Shown one piece after another: positions 26,505 through 36,010 of a stretch of DNA of 64,000 nt. The notes under the pieces are model-generated. The model had not been told where the DNA came from. It did not search any database and saw only the letters and a list, made by a program, of their open reading frames with translations. Location of the stretch: positions 186,001-250,000 of the forward strand of contig CAMZAM010000001.1 in the NCBI GenBank assembly GCA_947304185.1, written 5' to 3'. This DNA comes from an uncultured Bacteroidales bacterium. GTDB taxonomy: Bacteria > Bacteroidota > Bacteroidia > Bacteroidales > F082. How positions within the stretch are numbered: position 1 is the first letter of the stretch; every line of letters starts with the position of its first letter. Made by a program: the position numbers and the translations under genes.

Positions 26505-27752
26505 ATGGAGTTAAAGCGTGTAGTTATCACAGGCTTAGGAGCTATCACGCCAATAGGCAAAAACGTCCAGGAATACTGGGATAGCCTCTGCAAGGGCGTT
26601 AGCGGCGCTGCGATGATTACACATTTCGACGCAGAGAAATTCAAGTCACGCATAGCTTGCGAGATCAAGGATTTCGACCCGTTGCAATACTTCGATAGAA
26701 AGGAAGCACGTAAGCTGGACTTAGTCGAACAATACGCCATGATTTCGGCGGATGAAGCGATTAAAGACTCTGGCATCACAAGCGATAACACTGACTTCAC
26801 TGAAGTCGGTGTTATCTTTGCATCTGGCATAGGCGGAATCGAAAGTCTTTCGCTCGAAACCATCGATTTCGCAAAGGGTGATGGCACTCCTCGCGTGAGT
26901 CCATTCACCATTCCAAAGCTACTTCCTGACCTCTCAGCAGGTAATATCTCAATAAAATATGGTTTCCAAGGTCCGAACTACTGCACCGTCTCAGCATGTG
27001 CTTCGTCGGCCAACGCCATCGTCAACGCTTTCCGTTACATCCACTATGGTCGTAACGAAGTAATGATAGCCGGCGGCGCCGAAGCTCCTATCTGTCCTAT
27101 CAGCGTGGCGGGCTTCGAGGCCATGAAAGCCCTATCAACCCGTAACGACGATCCTAAGACGGCCTCACGTCCGTTCGACGCCGACCGCGATGGCTTCGTG
27201 ATGGGTGAGGGTGGAGGTTGCCTCGTGCTCGAGGAACTTAACCACGCCCTCAAACGCGGCGCCAAGATCTATGGCGAGATCGTGGGCTGCGGAGAGTCAG
27301 CCGACGCTCATCATATCACCGCACCGCATCCTGAAGGACAGGGCGCCGCGTTAAGCATGCGTCGCGCATTGAAAGAAGCCAACATCACTCCTGATGTCAT
27401 CGACCATATCAACACCCATGGAACATCAACACCAGCGGGCGATATCCCGGAGATAGTCGGAATATTGTCGGTGTTCGGCGAACATACCTACGATATGTCG
27501 ATAAACTCAGGGAAATCTATGACAGGCCACCTCCTCGGAGGCGCAGGCGCAGTGGAAGCGATTTCCGCAGTGCTGGCTTGCAAAAACGACATAGTACCAC
27601 CAACCATTAACCATTTCACCGACGACCCAAACATCGATCCTAAGATCGATTTCACCTTCTGGAAACCTAAGAAGAGAACCGTCAACTACGCCATTAGCAA
27701 CGCTTTCGGCTTCGGCGGGCACAACGCAAGTGTCATCTTCAAGAAATATTAA
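26505..27752 (+). CDS. fabF: 3-oxoacyl-ACP synthase II
   Basis: Condensing enzyme that elongates acyl-ACP with malonyl-ACP. At 415 residues it has the thiolase fold with the Cys-His-His triad: Cys in SACASS (about 164), His in NTHGTST (about 303) and His in GHLLGGAG (about 340). It has KAS II-type N-terminus RVVITGLGAITPIG. Second gene of the acpP operon; rnc starts 2 nt after its stop. Confidence 0.97.
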   Translation: MELKRVVITGLGAITPIGKNVQEYWDSLCKGVSGAAMITHFDAEKFKSRIACEIKDFDPLQYFDRKEARKLDLVEQYAMISADEAIKDSGITSDNTDFTEVGVIFASGIGGIESLSLETIDFAKGDGTPRVSPFTIPKLLPDLSAGNISIKYGFQGPNYCTVSACASSANAIVNAFRYIHYGRNEVMIAGGAEAPICPISVAGFEAMKALSTRNDDPKTASRPFDADRDGFVMGEGGGCLVLEELNHALKRGAKIYGEIVGCGESADAHHITAPHPEGQGAALSMRRALKEANITPDVIDHINTHGTSTPAGDIPEIVGILSVFGEHTYDMSINSGKSMTGHLLGGAGAVEAISAVLACKNDIVPPTINHFTDDPNIDPKIDFTFWKPKKRTVNYAISNAFGFGGHNASVIFKKY

Positions 27753-27754
27753 CG

Positions 27755-28498
27755 ATGTTAAGCCTTTTTCGCTATCGTAACAAGGCCGAAAAAGAATTGG
27801 CTCGCTATATAAATAATGTGTTCGGATTTTATCCACACAACATCTCGCTGTATCAGCTCGCCTTCACACATAAGTCGGTGAGTACCAAGAAGTTAAATAG
27901 TATCATCATCAACAATGAGCGACTGGAATATCTTGGTGATGCAGTGCTGAGTTCCATCGTGGCACAGTATCTCTTCAAGAAATTTCCGACCAAACAGGAA
28001 GGTTTTCTCACCGAGATGCGCTCGAGAATCGTCAGTCGTGCCTCGTTGAACAAACTCTCAATGAAACTTGGCTTCGACAAGATGGTGATGTATTCCAAGT
28101 CGCACGAAAAACACTCCGGTTTCCGCTCTATAGGTGGCAACGCCTTCGAGGCTTTCACGGGCGCTTTATTCCTCGACAGAGGCTACAATTTCACATATAA
28201 AATCATCGTCGATCATATTATTCTGATACATCTCGACCTTGATGATATCGAGAAAAACGAGGTCAACTATAAGAGCCGCCTCCTTGAATGGTCGCAGAAA
28301 GAAAAACATCACGTCGAGTTCAAACATATCGGCACCCAAGGCGACGGATTCGATAAACTCTATGTGATTCAGGTCCTCGTCGACGATAAAGAATACGGTA
28401 AAGCCGTCGATTATTCAATAAAAGGAGCTGAACAACTGGCAGCCGAGAAGACTTGGCATCAGATGGAAGAAGAGTCGCAAGACACTGAAAAACAATAA
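27755..28498 (+). CDS. rnc: Ribonuclease III
   Basis: Double-strand-specific endoribonuclease that processes rRNA and structured mRNA. At 247 residues it has the catalytic signature NNERLEYLGDAVL (about 50-62), the second acidic cluster NAFEAFTGALFLD (about 129-141) and a C-terminal dsRNA-binding domain (about 168-240). The acpP-fabF-rnc order is conserved in this phylum. The IPExxxVDY-family gene follows after 3 nt. Confidence 0.96.
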   Translation: MLSLFRYRNKAEKELARYINNVFGFYPHNISLYQLAFTHKSVSTKKLNSIIINNERLEYLGDAVLSSIVAQYLFKKFPTKQEGFLTEMRSRIVSRASLNKLSMKLGFDKMVMYSKSHEKHSGFRSIGGNAFEAFTGALFLDRGYNFTYKIIVDHIILIHLDLDDIEKNEVNYKSRLLEWSQKEKHHVEFKHIGTQGDGFDKLYVIQVLVDDKEYGKAVDYSIKGAEQLAAEKTWHQMEEESQDTEKQ

Positions 28499-28501
28499 GT
28501 T

Positions 28502-28948
28502 ATGGTTAAGAAAAAGAAAAAAATTGTCGTCGAGCCTTTCGATGACATAAAAATCGTAGGCATCTGCACCCATCTTGAGGATTACAAACTCGCATGGCAC
28601 ATCAATAAGTTATTGAATATCAATCTTGTAAAGTATTCCGACATCGTCAACGAAGATGGCCTTGAGTTCTCTTTTTATCTTTATGACGGCGGTGAAAACT
28701 GCAATACTTTCAACCTTGTGGAGATTGTGAATGCTGAAGGTCGTTGGGTCAATTTCACTCCACCTACCGACTATCTCATCGTAATCCGTAACTTCATCAA
28801 CGACGAAAATCTTAGCGATTTACTCAACAAAATCAAGAGTATACAAGATGTCCAGTTCGCATATCTCGTTGATTTGGACATGAATAGCAAAATCGACGCC
28901 CTTTTGGAGGACATCGAAATGCATGAAATGGAATTAGTTAAAGGTTAA
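28502..28948 (+). CDS. IPExxxVDY family protein with altered motif
   Basis: Small (148-residue) Bacteroidota protein of unknown function, normally encoded after rnc, as here. The family pattern is clear in the N-terminal half: DDIKIVGICTHLEDYKLAWHINKLL. The naming motif is changed, reading FTPPTDYLIVI at about residues 87-97, where DY is kept but IPE is not. Last gene of the acpP operon; a bidirectional hairpin follows. Confidence 0.75.
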   Translation: MVKKKKKIVVEPFDDIKIVGICTHLEDYKLAWHINKLLNINLVKYSDIVNEDGLEFSFYLYDGGENCNTFNLVEIVNAEGRWVNFTPPTDYLIVIRNFINDENLSDLLNKIKSIQDVQFAYLVDLDMNSKIDALLEDIEMHEMELVKG

Positions 28949-28956
28949 AAGAGTAA

Positions 28957-28990
28957 AGTTAAAAGACGAAAGTCAAAATATCTTTTAACT
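28957..28990. terminator. Hairpin between convergent genes (AGTTAAAAGA/TCTTTTAACT)
   Basis: 10-bp perfect arms separated by 14 nt, with extra CTTTTAACT half-copies to 29011. Same repeat as at 3844-3863. The T/A-rich arms and the convergent setting suggest it also terminates both the acpP and pheS operons. Confidence 0.55.
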
Positions 28991-29015
28991 AATATCTTTT
29001 AACTTTTAACTGAAA

Positions 29016-30029
29016 TCAGGCGTTTTCGAACTGTTTCAAGAATCTTAAGTCGTTCTCGAAGAACATTCTCAAATCGTTGATCTGATACTTCAACATAGCG
29101 ATACGTTCGATTCCCATACCGAACGCGAAACCTGTATATTCTTCAGGGTCGATGTTACAGGCCTTGAGGATGTTAGGATCGCAGATGCCGCAGCCGAGAA
29201 TCTCTACCCAGCCGGTGTGTTTGCAGATGTTACAGCCTTCGCCTCCGCAGATGTTGCATGAGATATCCATCTCGGCTGAAGTCTCAGTAAACGGGAAATA
29301 TGACGGACGGAAACGCACTTTTGTGCCTTCTCCGAAGTATTCCTGCACGAAGTGATAAAGGGTCTGTTTGAGGTCGGCAAACGACACGTTTTTATCGATG
29401 TAAAGACCTTCTATCTGATGGAAGATACAGTGTGCGCGGGCTGAGATGGCCTCGTTACGGAACACTCTACCTGGGGCTATGATACGGATTGGGAGCTTGC
29501 CCTGTTCCATCACACGCACCTGTACGCTTGAGGTATGTGTACGCAACACCACGTCGGGTGATTTTGTCACGAAGAAGGTATCCTGCATGTCGCGCGCCGG
29601 GTGATCGGGTGGGAAGTTAAGGGCAGAGAACACGTGGAAGTCGTCTTCCACCTCTGGACCTTCTGCCACCACGAAGCCGAGACGTTTAAAGATGTCGTTG
29701 ATCTCGTTTCTCACTATTGAAAGCGGGTGACGTGAGCCATTCATGGCGTCGACCGGCAGACTGAGGTCGAGGTCGGTTTTGCCTTCGCTCTTTGTCTCAA
29801 AATTCTTTTGCTGCTCGTCGATGATGTCCTGAATGGTGTTTTTAAGCTCGTTGAGCTTCATTCCCATCTCCTTACGCATCTCAGGAGCTACCTGTTTAAA
29901 CTCGGTGAAAAGCTCTGTAATGGTACCTTTTTTGCTAAGATATTGAATACGGAACTGCTCCAAAGCCTCTTTACTATCGGCTTTGAATGCTTTTACCTCG
30001 TTGAGTATTTGTTCTATTTTGTCTTTCAT
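29016..30029 (-). CDS. pheS: Phenylalanyl-tRNA synthetase alpha subunit
   Basis: Catalytic subunit of the alpha2-beta2 class II synthetase. At 337 residues it has an N-terminal coiled coil (1-85) and class II motifs: motif 1 region GSRHPLSIVRNEI, motif 2 with RTHTSSVQVR and FRNEAISARAH, and motif 3 FGMGIERIAML. A four-Cys cluster CNICGGEGCNIC lies at about 255-266. pheT is not in the window, as is common in this phylum. Its ATG overlaps the stop of the upstream cyclophilin gene. Confidence 0.97.
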   Translation of the reverse strand: MKDKIEQILNEVKAFKADSKEALEQFRIQYLSKKGTITELFTEFKQVAPEMRKEMGMKLNELKNTIQDIIDEQQKNFETKSEGKTDLDLSLPVDAMNGSRHPLSIVRNEINDIFKRLGFVVAEGPEVEDDFHVFSALNFPPDHPARDMQDTFFVTKSPDVVLRTHTSSVQVRVMEQGKLPIRIIAPGRVFRNEAISARAHCIFHQIEGLYIDKNVSFADLKQTLYHFVQEYFGEGTKVRFRPSYFPFTETSAEMDISCNICGGEGCNICKHTGWVEILGCGICDPNILKACNIDPEEYTGFAFGMGIERIAMLKYQINDLRMFFENDLRFLKQFENA

Positions 30030-30652
30030 TTCACAATTTCCATTGAAATTATTGTAACTGGCTCGACCGGAACGTCCATGTAGCCAGTCTTTACTGCCGC
30101 AATTTTGTCGACGATGTCGAGACCATCTGTCACCTCACCAAACACGGTGTAGTCGCCGTCGAGATGAGGTGTGCCGCCTATCGACTGGTAGGTCTGACGC
30201 TGTTTTGCGCTGAACACCTTGCCGTAACGTGATTCGAACATGTTGAGTTCGGTCTCATTCCATGTCTTGCCTTGCACGATATAAAACTGTGAGCCGCTCG
30301 ACATCTTCTGAGGGTTCACCTGGTCGGCCTGACGAGCCGCTGCGAGGGCGCCTTTCTTATGAAAATGGTTCGATTTTATCTCTGCCGGGATACGATAGCC
30401 CGGGTCGACGCTACCGTCGGCATTCTGTCCGCCCTGAATCATGAAGTTCTTGATGACGCGGTGGAACGGAGAGCCTGTAAACCAGCCTTCGTTTATGAGT
30501 TTGATAAAATTGTCGCGATGCTGCGGTGTGTCGTTGTAAAGCATCACCGTGATGTCACCCATAGTAGTCTTTATCAAGACCTTAGTCTCTTTGTCTTGTG
30601 CTTGTGCTGCCATACCTAAAAAAACGCAAAGTATTAATAATAATTTTTTCAT
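30026..30652 (-). CDS. Periplasmic cyclophilin-type peptidyl-prolyl isomerase
   Basis: Catalyses cis-trans isomerisation at proline during folding of exported proteins. Signal peptide MKKLLLILCVFLGMAAQAQ, then a cyclophilin domain with the catalytic signature FHRVIKNFMIQGG (about 66-78) and the SGSQFYIV strand. An insertion (about 125-155) compared with small bacterial cyclophilins contains many charged residues. ATG at 30652 is preferred to an in-frame TTG three codons upstream. Third gene of the operon glycogen synthase-like, DUF4270, cyclophilin, pheS. Confidence 0.93.
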   Translation of the reverse strand: MKKLLLILCVFLGMAAQAQDKETKVLIKTTMGDITVMLYNDTPQHRDNFIKLINEGWFTGSPFHRVIKNFMIQGGQNADGSVDPGYRIPAEIKSNHFHKKGALAAARQADQVNPQKMSSGSQFYIVQGKTWNETELNMFESRYGKVFSAKQRQTYQSIGGTPHLDGDYTVFGEVTDGLDIVDKIAAVKTGYMDVPVEPVTIISMEIVK

Positions 30653-30657
30653 ATTTT

Positions 30658-31962
30658 TCAATCATTTAACAGTGAATAAACAATTTCCAGTCGCACACGT
30701 TTGTCGAGGCTGTCGCTCTGTGGTCCGTGGAAAGCCCAGCGGCGCGGCGAATAAGAACCTTGGTCGGCGTAGATAAGCAAACCGTCGCATTCGGTGGCAT
30801 ATACGCCGTTTTGTATAACATTTTGGATGTATTCCGTGATGCGGAACCACACTGTTCCGTCTGTCGCATCGTAATAACCGCCGTAGTATTCCGATCCGAT
30901 CAACTGATCGGGAATGAGGGCGTAGGTGGTGTCGGTGTCGAACTTAGCACCAGCTGCCACAAGTCGCACCGGTGGAGCGTATTCTGCCGTATCGCTGACT
31001 GCTTCTGATAATACCAGCTTTGCCTCATTGATAGCCACATGGCCATGAAGGGTGTCGACCCACTGTTGAAGATTCGGGAAGTTTAGCCATACCCTTGTTC
31101 CAGAAGCTCCTTGTATGTAAAGTTTGGCGTTGTTTACGGTATCATTGAACGTTATCGGATTAGGAGCGGCGTTGAAATCATGATAATAATGATTAAATCT
31201 CACATCCGACGAAGTTACCTTGAAATCATATTTAAGCGTATCAGTATCATTGTGATAATAAACACGCAGATATGTATAGCTATGCGTCATGTTGAAGTAA
31301 CAGATAGCCGCTTCCTCGTTGGTGATGTCGCATTGCACATGAAGTCCTTTGAAGAACTCCTTAAACTTCGCATCGGAAACCATTTCCGACTCGTTTTCAA
31401 CGAATCTCTGACCGAGAGCCGGGTTGATAGGGATACGCAACACTCCTCTGTCGAGGATGGTATCCGGCGCGGTGTGCGGCCTTGGACTGAAATCATGGTT
31501 TGCGAGTTCCACGTCATCGCAATCAAGAACCGTGTTTGAATAATACGATGAGTCGGCATACATTTCTTCAAGAATCTCATACGCCTTCACTGTCATATAT
31601 CCCGTTGTATCGCCGTAATATCCGTTGTAGGTGAGGTTGAGCACCATAGAGTCAACGATAGCATTGTTGCCCCATGTCTGACTTTCTGTCGATAGTGAAA
31701 GCTGCGTATAAAAATCGAAATTGGAGATTCCGAAGATAGGATCGTTGTTGTTTCCCAAGAAGGTATAACCCAACATCTTTGTGCTCAGATACGGCACGGT
31801 GAAGGTGCTTGATACGATATCCTGTTCGTCGTTAAACGCCACTGTGACAAGGCTAATGCTCGGTTGCAAATCGTTACCGATTTTGTTCGGGTTTTTTTTG
31901 CAAGATGAGAAGCCTATCAGACCTAAAAGAAATATCAGTGTTAAAACACGTGTCTTTGTCAT
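30658..31962 (-). CDS. DUF4270 family lipoprotein
   Basis: Surface or periplasmic lipoprotein of a Bacteroidota-specific family of unknown function. Lipoprotein signal MTKTRVLTLIFLLGLIGF ends at SSC, followed by KKNPNKIGNDLQP, the DUF4270 start pattern. The 434 residues are beta-rich with many Tyr and Asp residues, and the C-terminal RVRLEIVYSLL is typical. Its start overlaps the stop of the glycogen synthase-like gene (ATGA), as in many relatives. Confidence 0.88.
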   Translation of the reverse strand: MTKTRVLTLIFLLGLIGFSSCKKNPNKIGNDLQPSISLVTVAFNDEQDIVSSTFTVPYLSTKMLGYTFLGNNNDPIFGISNFDFYTQLSLSTESQTWGNNAIVDSMVLNLTYNGYYGDTTGYMTVKAYEILEEMYADSSYYSNTVLDCDDVELANHDFSPRPHTAPDTILDRGVLRIPINPALGQRFVENESEMVSDAKFKEFFKGLHVQCDITNEEAAICYFNMTHSYTYLRVYYHNDTDTLKYDFKVTSSDVRFNHYYHDFNAAPNPITFNDTVNNAKLYIQGASGTRVWLNFPNLQQWVDTLHGHVAINEAKLVLSEAVSDTAEYAPPVRLVAAGAKFDTDTTYALIPDQLIGSEYYGGYYDATDGTVWFRITEYIQNVIQNGVYATECDGLLIYADQGSYSPRRWAFHGPQSDSLDKRVRLEIVYSLLND

Positions 31963-32762
31963 AATGCCATTATCTTATCATAAAAATCGTTGTATGCATC
32001 AACGTAATTTTCTTCTCCTTGGTATTCAAGGATAGGTTTATTTAATGATCTGGCGTATTTTTCGACATCTTTGTTGATATTTGGACTTGCCATGACTATA
32101 CCGTCGGCGAAGTCGAGTGCCGACTTCTGGATATTGGTATAAGTCGGGTTTTTGAGCCATTTTATCTCTTTCGCGACTATGCCCGGCATCTTGAGTTTCT
32201 TGTCATAACTATCATTGAAAGAACCCTTGAAATCGTCATCATACAGTGAGTATATCACCTTCGAGTCGCTGAAGAGCGGATTGTCTTTGAATGCGCGTTT
32301 GATATAAAGCGGCACAAGGGAGGTCATCCAGCCGTGGCAGTGGATAATGTCGGGCGGCCAGTTGAGTTTTCTCACCGTCTCGATGACGCCACGCGAGAAG
32401 AACACGGTGCGGTCGTCGTTATCCTCATAGAAATCTTCGTTTTTATCAGCTATAGTGAATTTTCGCTTTGTAAACAAATCGTCGTTATCAATGAAATAAA
32501 TCTGAATCCTTGCCTTCTGGATTGAAGCAACCTTGATAATCAACGGATGGTCGGTGTCGTTGATAATCATGTTCATACCCGAAAGACGAATCACCTCATG
32601 CAATTGGTTGCGGCGCTCGTTGATGTTACCGAAACGCGGCATGAAGATGCGGATTTCCTTCCCTTTTTCCTGAATCCCCTGCGGTAAGTATCTGCCAATC
32701 AAGGACATCGGAGTCTCTTTGAGATACGGCGTGATTTCTTGGTGGATAAATAATACCTTCAT
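31959..32762 (-). CDS. Glycogen/starch synthase catalytic-domain protein (short form)
   Basis: 267-residue protein matching only the N-terminal Rossmann half of glycogen synthases (glycosyltransferase family 5). It begins KVLFIHQEITPYLKETP and includes IIHCHGWMTSLVPLYIK (about 140-156). The C-terminal half, which binds ADP/UDP-glucose, is absent, so it may not be a working synthase. This short form next to DUF4270 is common in the phylum, so it is not a random truncation. First gene of its operon, with a -7 box 19 nt upstream. Confidence 0.85.
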   Translation of the reverse strand: MKVLFIHQEITPYLKETPMSLIGRYLPQGIQEKGKEIRIFMPRFGNINERRNQLHEVIRLSGMNMIINDTDHPLIIKVASIQKARIQIYFIDNDDLFTKRKFTIADKNEDFYEDNDDRTVFFSRGVIETVRKLNWPPDIIHCHGWMTSLVPLYIKRAFKDNPLFSDSKVIYSLYDDDFKGSFNDSYDKKLKMPGIVAKEIKWLKNPTYTNIQKSALDFADGIVMASPNINKDVEKYARSLNKPILEYQGEENYVDAYNDFYDKIMAL

Positions 32763-32781
32763 TGTGTCGAAAATTAGCTTA

Positions 32782-32789
32782 CAAAATTA
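32782..32789 (-). promoter_or_regulatory. -7 promoter box of the glycogen synthase-like operon
   Basis: TAATTTTG on the - strand, 19 nt before the ATG at 32762. Confidence 0.6.
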
Positions 32790-32800
32790 AGCAATTTTTT

Positions 32801-33379
32801 TCAAATATTGCAACTTTTTTTTGAAAAAATTTGTTTTTCGAGTCTCTGATACCAATTTTCGCCGAACTTTCTTATCAATGGTTCTTTTAAAAACTTATAC
32901 AGCGGAAGGCCTTCTTTTTCGCCAAGACGTTTCGCGGGCACGCATACGCTCCACTCGTGGTACATTATATACGTGAAACCATCTTTTTCCATCAGTCTTA
33001 TCGGGTAAAGATGACAACTGATTGGTTTCCAGAAGTCGATTTTGCCTTCTTTAAAAGCCTTTTCGATGGCACAAAGGGCGGTGCCGTTTTCGTGGAAATA
33101 CACAAAGGCACATTCCTCCCCATTGACGAGTTGCGTTGTCAGACCTCCGAAGTCGTCGTAATCGTAAACGTCGTTGTCTTCGATAGCCTTGATGCCTTCC
33201 GGACGCATATAAGGCTTTATCTTTTCGATGTTTTCTTCGATGATGCCGACCTCGTCAGGCTCAAGAGGCGCTCCGGCATCGCCTGCCACACAGCATTCAC
33301 CCTTACAACGTGCCAGCTGACAGCAAAAACGGGCGTTGAGAAATTCATCGGTCACTATGACATTGTCAATTATAATCAT
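32801..33379 (-). CDS. DUF3109 family cysteine-rich protein
   Basis: 192-residue protein of unknown function, resembling the zinc/iron-cluster-like CxxxC families. Conserved N-terminal Cys set CCQLARCKGECCVAGDAGAPL (about 19-39), then SCHLYPIR (about 122) and a further Cys at YHEWSVCVPA. The conserved N-terminus MIIIDNVIVTDEF fixes the ATG at 33379. A -7 box ends four bases before this ATG, so the mRNA may lack a leader. Confidence 0.9.
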   Translation of the reverse strand: MIIIDNVIVTDEFLNARFCCQLARCKGECCVAGDAGAPLEPDEVGIIEENIEKIKPYMRPEGIKAIEDNDVYDYDDFGGLTTQLVNGEECAFVYFHENGTALCAIEKAFKEGKIDFWKPISCHLYPIRLMEKDGFTYIMYHEWSVCVPAKRLGEKEGLPLYKFLKEPLIRKFGENWYQRLEKQIFSKKSCNI

Positions 33380-33383
33380 GATG

Positions 33384-33391
33384 CAAAATTA
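33384..33391 (-). promoter_or_regulatory. -7 promoter box of DUF3109, abutting the start codon
   Basis: TAATTTTG on the - strand, followed only by CATC before ATG. This implies transcription starting at or next to the start codon. Confidence 0.7.
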
Positions 33392-33400
33392 CAAAATTTA

Positions 33401-33430
33401 GTTTAGAGTTTAGAGTTTAAAGTTTAGAGT
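33401..33430. repeat. GTTTAGAG/GTTTAAAG direct repeat
   Basis: Units GTTTAGAGTTTAGAGTTTAAAGTTTAGAG. The same unit recurs at 35881-35907 and 50201-50223, always between genes. Confidence 0.7.
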
Positions 33431-33518
33431 AGTTAAAAGTGGATATCGTAAGTTATTGATAATCAAGCAAAATAAAAATTTTTAAAAAATTTATTTCATT
33501 TTTAAAATAATAATGTAG

Positions 33519-33526
33519 TAATTTTG
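33519..33526 (+). promoter_or_regulatory. -7 promoter box of topA
   Basis: TAATTTTG, 37 nt before the ATG at 33564. Confidence 0.6.
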
Positions 33527-33563
33527 CAGCGCGAAAATTTAGTGTGAATTTTAAAATTTTGTT

Positions 33564-35879
33564 ATGGTAAAAAATCTTGTGATAGTTGAGTCTCCGGCGA
33601 AGGCAAAGACAATTGAAGGCTTTTTGGGTAAGGAGTTTACGGTAAAATCGAGTTACGGACATGTAAGGGATTTGAACAAATCTAATTTGAGTTTGGACAT
33701 GGACCACGGCTTCATGCCGGAATATGAGGTCCCAGACGATAAAAAACATCTTGTTGCGGAACTGAAGAAGCTGTCGGCAGGCGCCGAGATGGTGTGGCTG
33801 GCATCCGATGAAGACCGCGAGGGAGAGTCAATTTCATGGCATCTTTATGAGACTTTAGGGTTGAGCGAGGATAAGTACCGCCGTATCGTGTTCCACGAGA
33901 TCACCAAACCGGCTATTTTGCACGCTATCGACAACCCGCGTAAGATCGATATGGACCTTGTAGCCGCTCAGCAGGCACGCCGTGTCCTCGACCGTCTCGT
34001 GGGTTATGAACTGTCACCGCTTCTCTGGAAGAAAGTGAAACCGGCATTATCAGCAGGTCGTGTGCAGAGCGTGGCAGTACGTCTCATCGTGGAGCGTGAA
34101 GACGAAATCAAAAACTTCGTCAACAGCAGCGCTTACCGCATCACAGCGAATTTCTCGTTTACCATCGACAACCACGAATATCAGCTCTTTGCTGAGCTTC
34201 CTACACGTTTCGACACCGAAGAAGAGGCTTGCAAGTTCCTTGAGAACTGCAAAACTGCAGAATATACCATCAAGGCAGTGGAGAAAAAGCCTGTTTCAAA
34301 GTGCCCGGCACCTCCATTCACCACTTCAACACTGCAACAGGAAGCCGGCCGTAAGCTCGGTTTCTCGGTGAGCAACACCATGCGTATAGCCCAGCAGCTC
34401 TACGAATCAGGAAAGATCACATACATGCGTACCGATAGCGTGAACCTCTCGACATTCGCTCTTGGACAAGCTAAGAAAGAGATCGAGAACCTCTACGGTG
34501 CACAATATGTCAAGACTCGTCAGTTCACCACAAAGAGCAAGGGCGCTCAGGAGGCACACGAAGCTATCCGCCCGACATACCTCGACCAGCAGACCATCAA
34601 AGGTACTGCCGACGAGCGTAAGCTCTATGAGCTCATCTGGAAACGTACCATCGCATCGCAAATGGCCGACGCACAGATTGAGAAGACTATGGTAAACATC
34701 GATGTCTCTAACTCCGACAAAGACTTCGTGGCATCAGGCGAGGTGGTTCTCTTCGACGGATTCTTCAAGGTTTATGTCGAGAGTGTCGACGACGAAAACG
34801 GCGAGAGTGTCAACAGCATGCTTCCTCCTATGAAAGTCGGTCAGATGCTCGATCTCGACAAGATGGAAGCACAGCAGCGTTTCGCACGTAAGCCTTTCAG
34901 ATACACTGAAATGAGTCTCGTCAAGAAGATGGAAGAACTCGGCATTGGCCGTCCTTCAACCTATGCACCTACAATCTCAACTATCCAGAAGAGAGATTAT
35001 GTCGAGAAGAAAGATATTGCAGGTGAGACACGTACTTACAAGATTTATACTCTGAAAAAGAATAAAATCACTGAAAAGACTGGCAAAGAGAACATTGGCT
35101 ACGAGAAAGCCAAGCTCGTCCCAACCGACATCGGAGTGCTTGTCAACAAGTTCTTGATCAGCTATTTCGAGACCATCGTCGACTATAACTTCACAGCAAA
35201 TGTTGAAAAAGAGTTCGATAAGATTGCCGAAGGTCGTTGCGAATGGAACAAGATGATTAAGGAATTCTATAAAGATTTTCACAAGACCATCACCGAAACA
35301 GGCGATAACTCTGGTAAATTCAGCGGTGAGAAGCTCCTCGGCGTTGATCCGGTCTCTGGCAAAAACGTCTACGTGAAAATCGGTCGTTTCGGTCCGGTTG
35401 CACAGATCGGCGACACAGAGTCGGATGAGAAGCCGAAATTCGCAGGCCTGCATAAAGACCAGAGCATCGAGACCATCACTCTTGATGAAGTGTTGGATCT
35501 GTTCGCATTCCCACGCTCATTAGGCGAATACGAAGATGCAGAGATTCAGGTGGCCATCGGTCGTTTCGGTCCATACCTCAAGCATAAGAACGCTTTCTAC
35601 AGCCTCTCGAAGCTCGATGACCCATCATTGGTGACATTCCAGCGTGCCGTCGAAATCATCGAGAGCAAGCGCAAATCGGATGCCGACAATGTTGTGGCAA
35701 CGTTCCCTGAAGACGCCGACATGAAGGTGTTAAGAGGCCGTTTCGGAATCTATATCACTTACAAAAAAGCTAACTATAAGATTCCGCGCCAGTACGACTC
35801 CAACAATCTTACATATCAGGATTGCCTTGACATTGTTAACAATCCGGATAACGCTTCGAAGAAAAGAAGCAAGAAATAG
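33564..35879 (+). CDS. topA: DNA topoisomerase I
   Basis: Type IA topoisomerase that relaxes negative supercoils. At 771 residues it has an N-terminal TOPRIM domain (IVESPAKAKTIEGFL and SDEDREGESISWHL), the active-site Tyr in ITYMRTDS (about 287) and C-terminal repeats such as IGRFGPVAQIG and IGRFGPYLKH in place of the zinc fingers of the E. coli enzyme. This is the usual form in the phylum. C-ending codons dominate, suggesting good expression. Monocistronic with its own terminator. Confidence 0.97.
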   Translation: MVKNLVIVESPAKAKTIEGFLGKEFTVKSSYGHVRDLNKSNLSLDMDHGFMPEYEVPDDKKHLVAELKKLSAGAEMVWLASDEDREGESISWHLYETLGLSEDKYRRIVFHEITKPAILHAIDNPRKIDMDLVAAQQARRVLDRLVGYELSPLLWKKVKPALSAGRVQSVAVRLIVEREDEIKNFVNSSAYRITANFSFTIDNHEYQLFAELPTRFDTEEEACKFLENCKTAEYTIKAVEKKPVSKCPAPPFTTSTLQQEAGRKLGFSVSNTMRIAQQLYESGKITYMRTDSVNLSTFALGQAKKEIENLYGAQYVKTRQFTTKSKGAQEAHEAIRPTYLDQQTIKGTADERKLYELIWKRTIASQMADAQIEKTMVNIDVSNSDKDFVASGEVVLFDGFFKVYVESVDDENGESVNSMLPPMKVGQMLDLDKMEAQQRFARKPFRYTEMSLVKKMEELGIGRPSTYAPTISTIQKRDYVEKKDIAGETRTYKIYTLKKNKITEKTGKENIGYEKAKLVPTDIGVLVNKFLISYFETIVDYNFTANVEKEFDKIAEGRCEWNKMIKEFYKDFHKTITETGDNSGKFSGEKLLGVDPVSGKNVYVKIGRFGPVAQIGDTESDEKPKFAGLHKDQSIETITLDEVLDLFAFPRSLGEYEDAEIQVAIGRFGPYLKHKNAFYSLSKLDDPSLVTFQRAVEIIESKRKSDADNVVATFPEDADMKVLRGRFGIYITYKKANYKIPRQYDSNNLTYQDCLDIVNNPDNASKKRSKK

Positions 35880-35880
35880 T

Positions 35881-35907
35881 GTAGAGTTTAGAGTTTAAAG
35901 TTTAGAG
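35881..35907. repeat. GTTTAGAG/GTTTAAAG direct repeat
   Basis: Second copy of the repeat at 33401-33430, starting one base after the topA stop. Confidence 0.7.
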
Positions 35908-35908
35908 A

Positions 35909-35939
35909 AGAGACGGTTCGCCGTCTCTTTATTTTTTTT
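35909..35939 (+). terminator. Intrinsic terminator of topA
   Basis: AGAGACGG, loop TTCG, CCGTCTCT, then TTATTTTTTTT. Confidence 0.9.
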
Positions 35940-35946
35940 CAAAAAA

Positions 35947-35978
35947 TTTGCTTTTGTATTAAAACTTTCATATCTTTG
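35947..35978 (+). promoter_or_regulatory. Consensus promoter of the 200-residue membrane protein
   Basis: -33 TTTG (35947-35950) and -7 TATCTTTG (35971-35978) with 20-nt spacing, 32 nt before the ATG. Confidence 0.75.
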
Positions 35979-36010
35979 CATCGAAATACTAACCTTAAAT
36001 AATTAAAAAT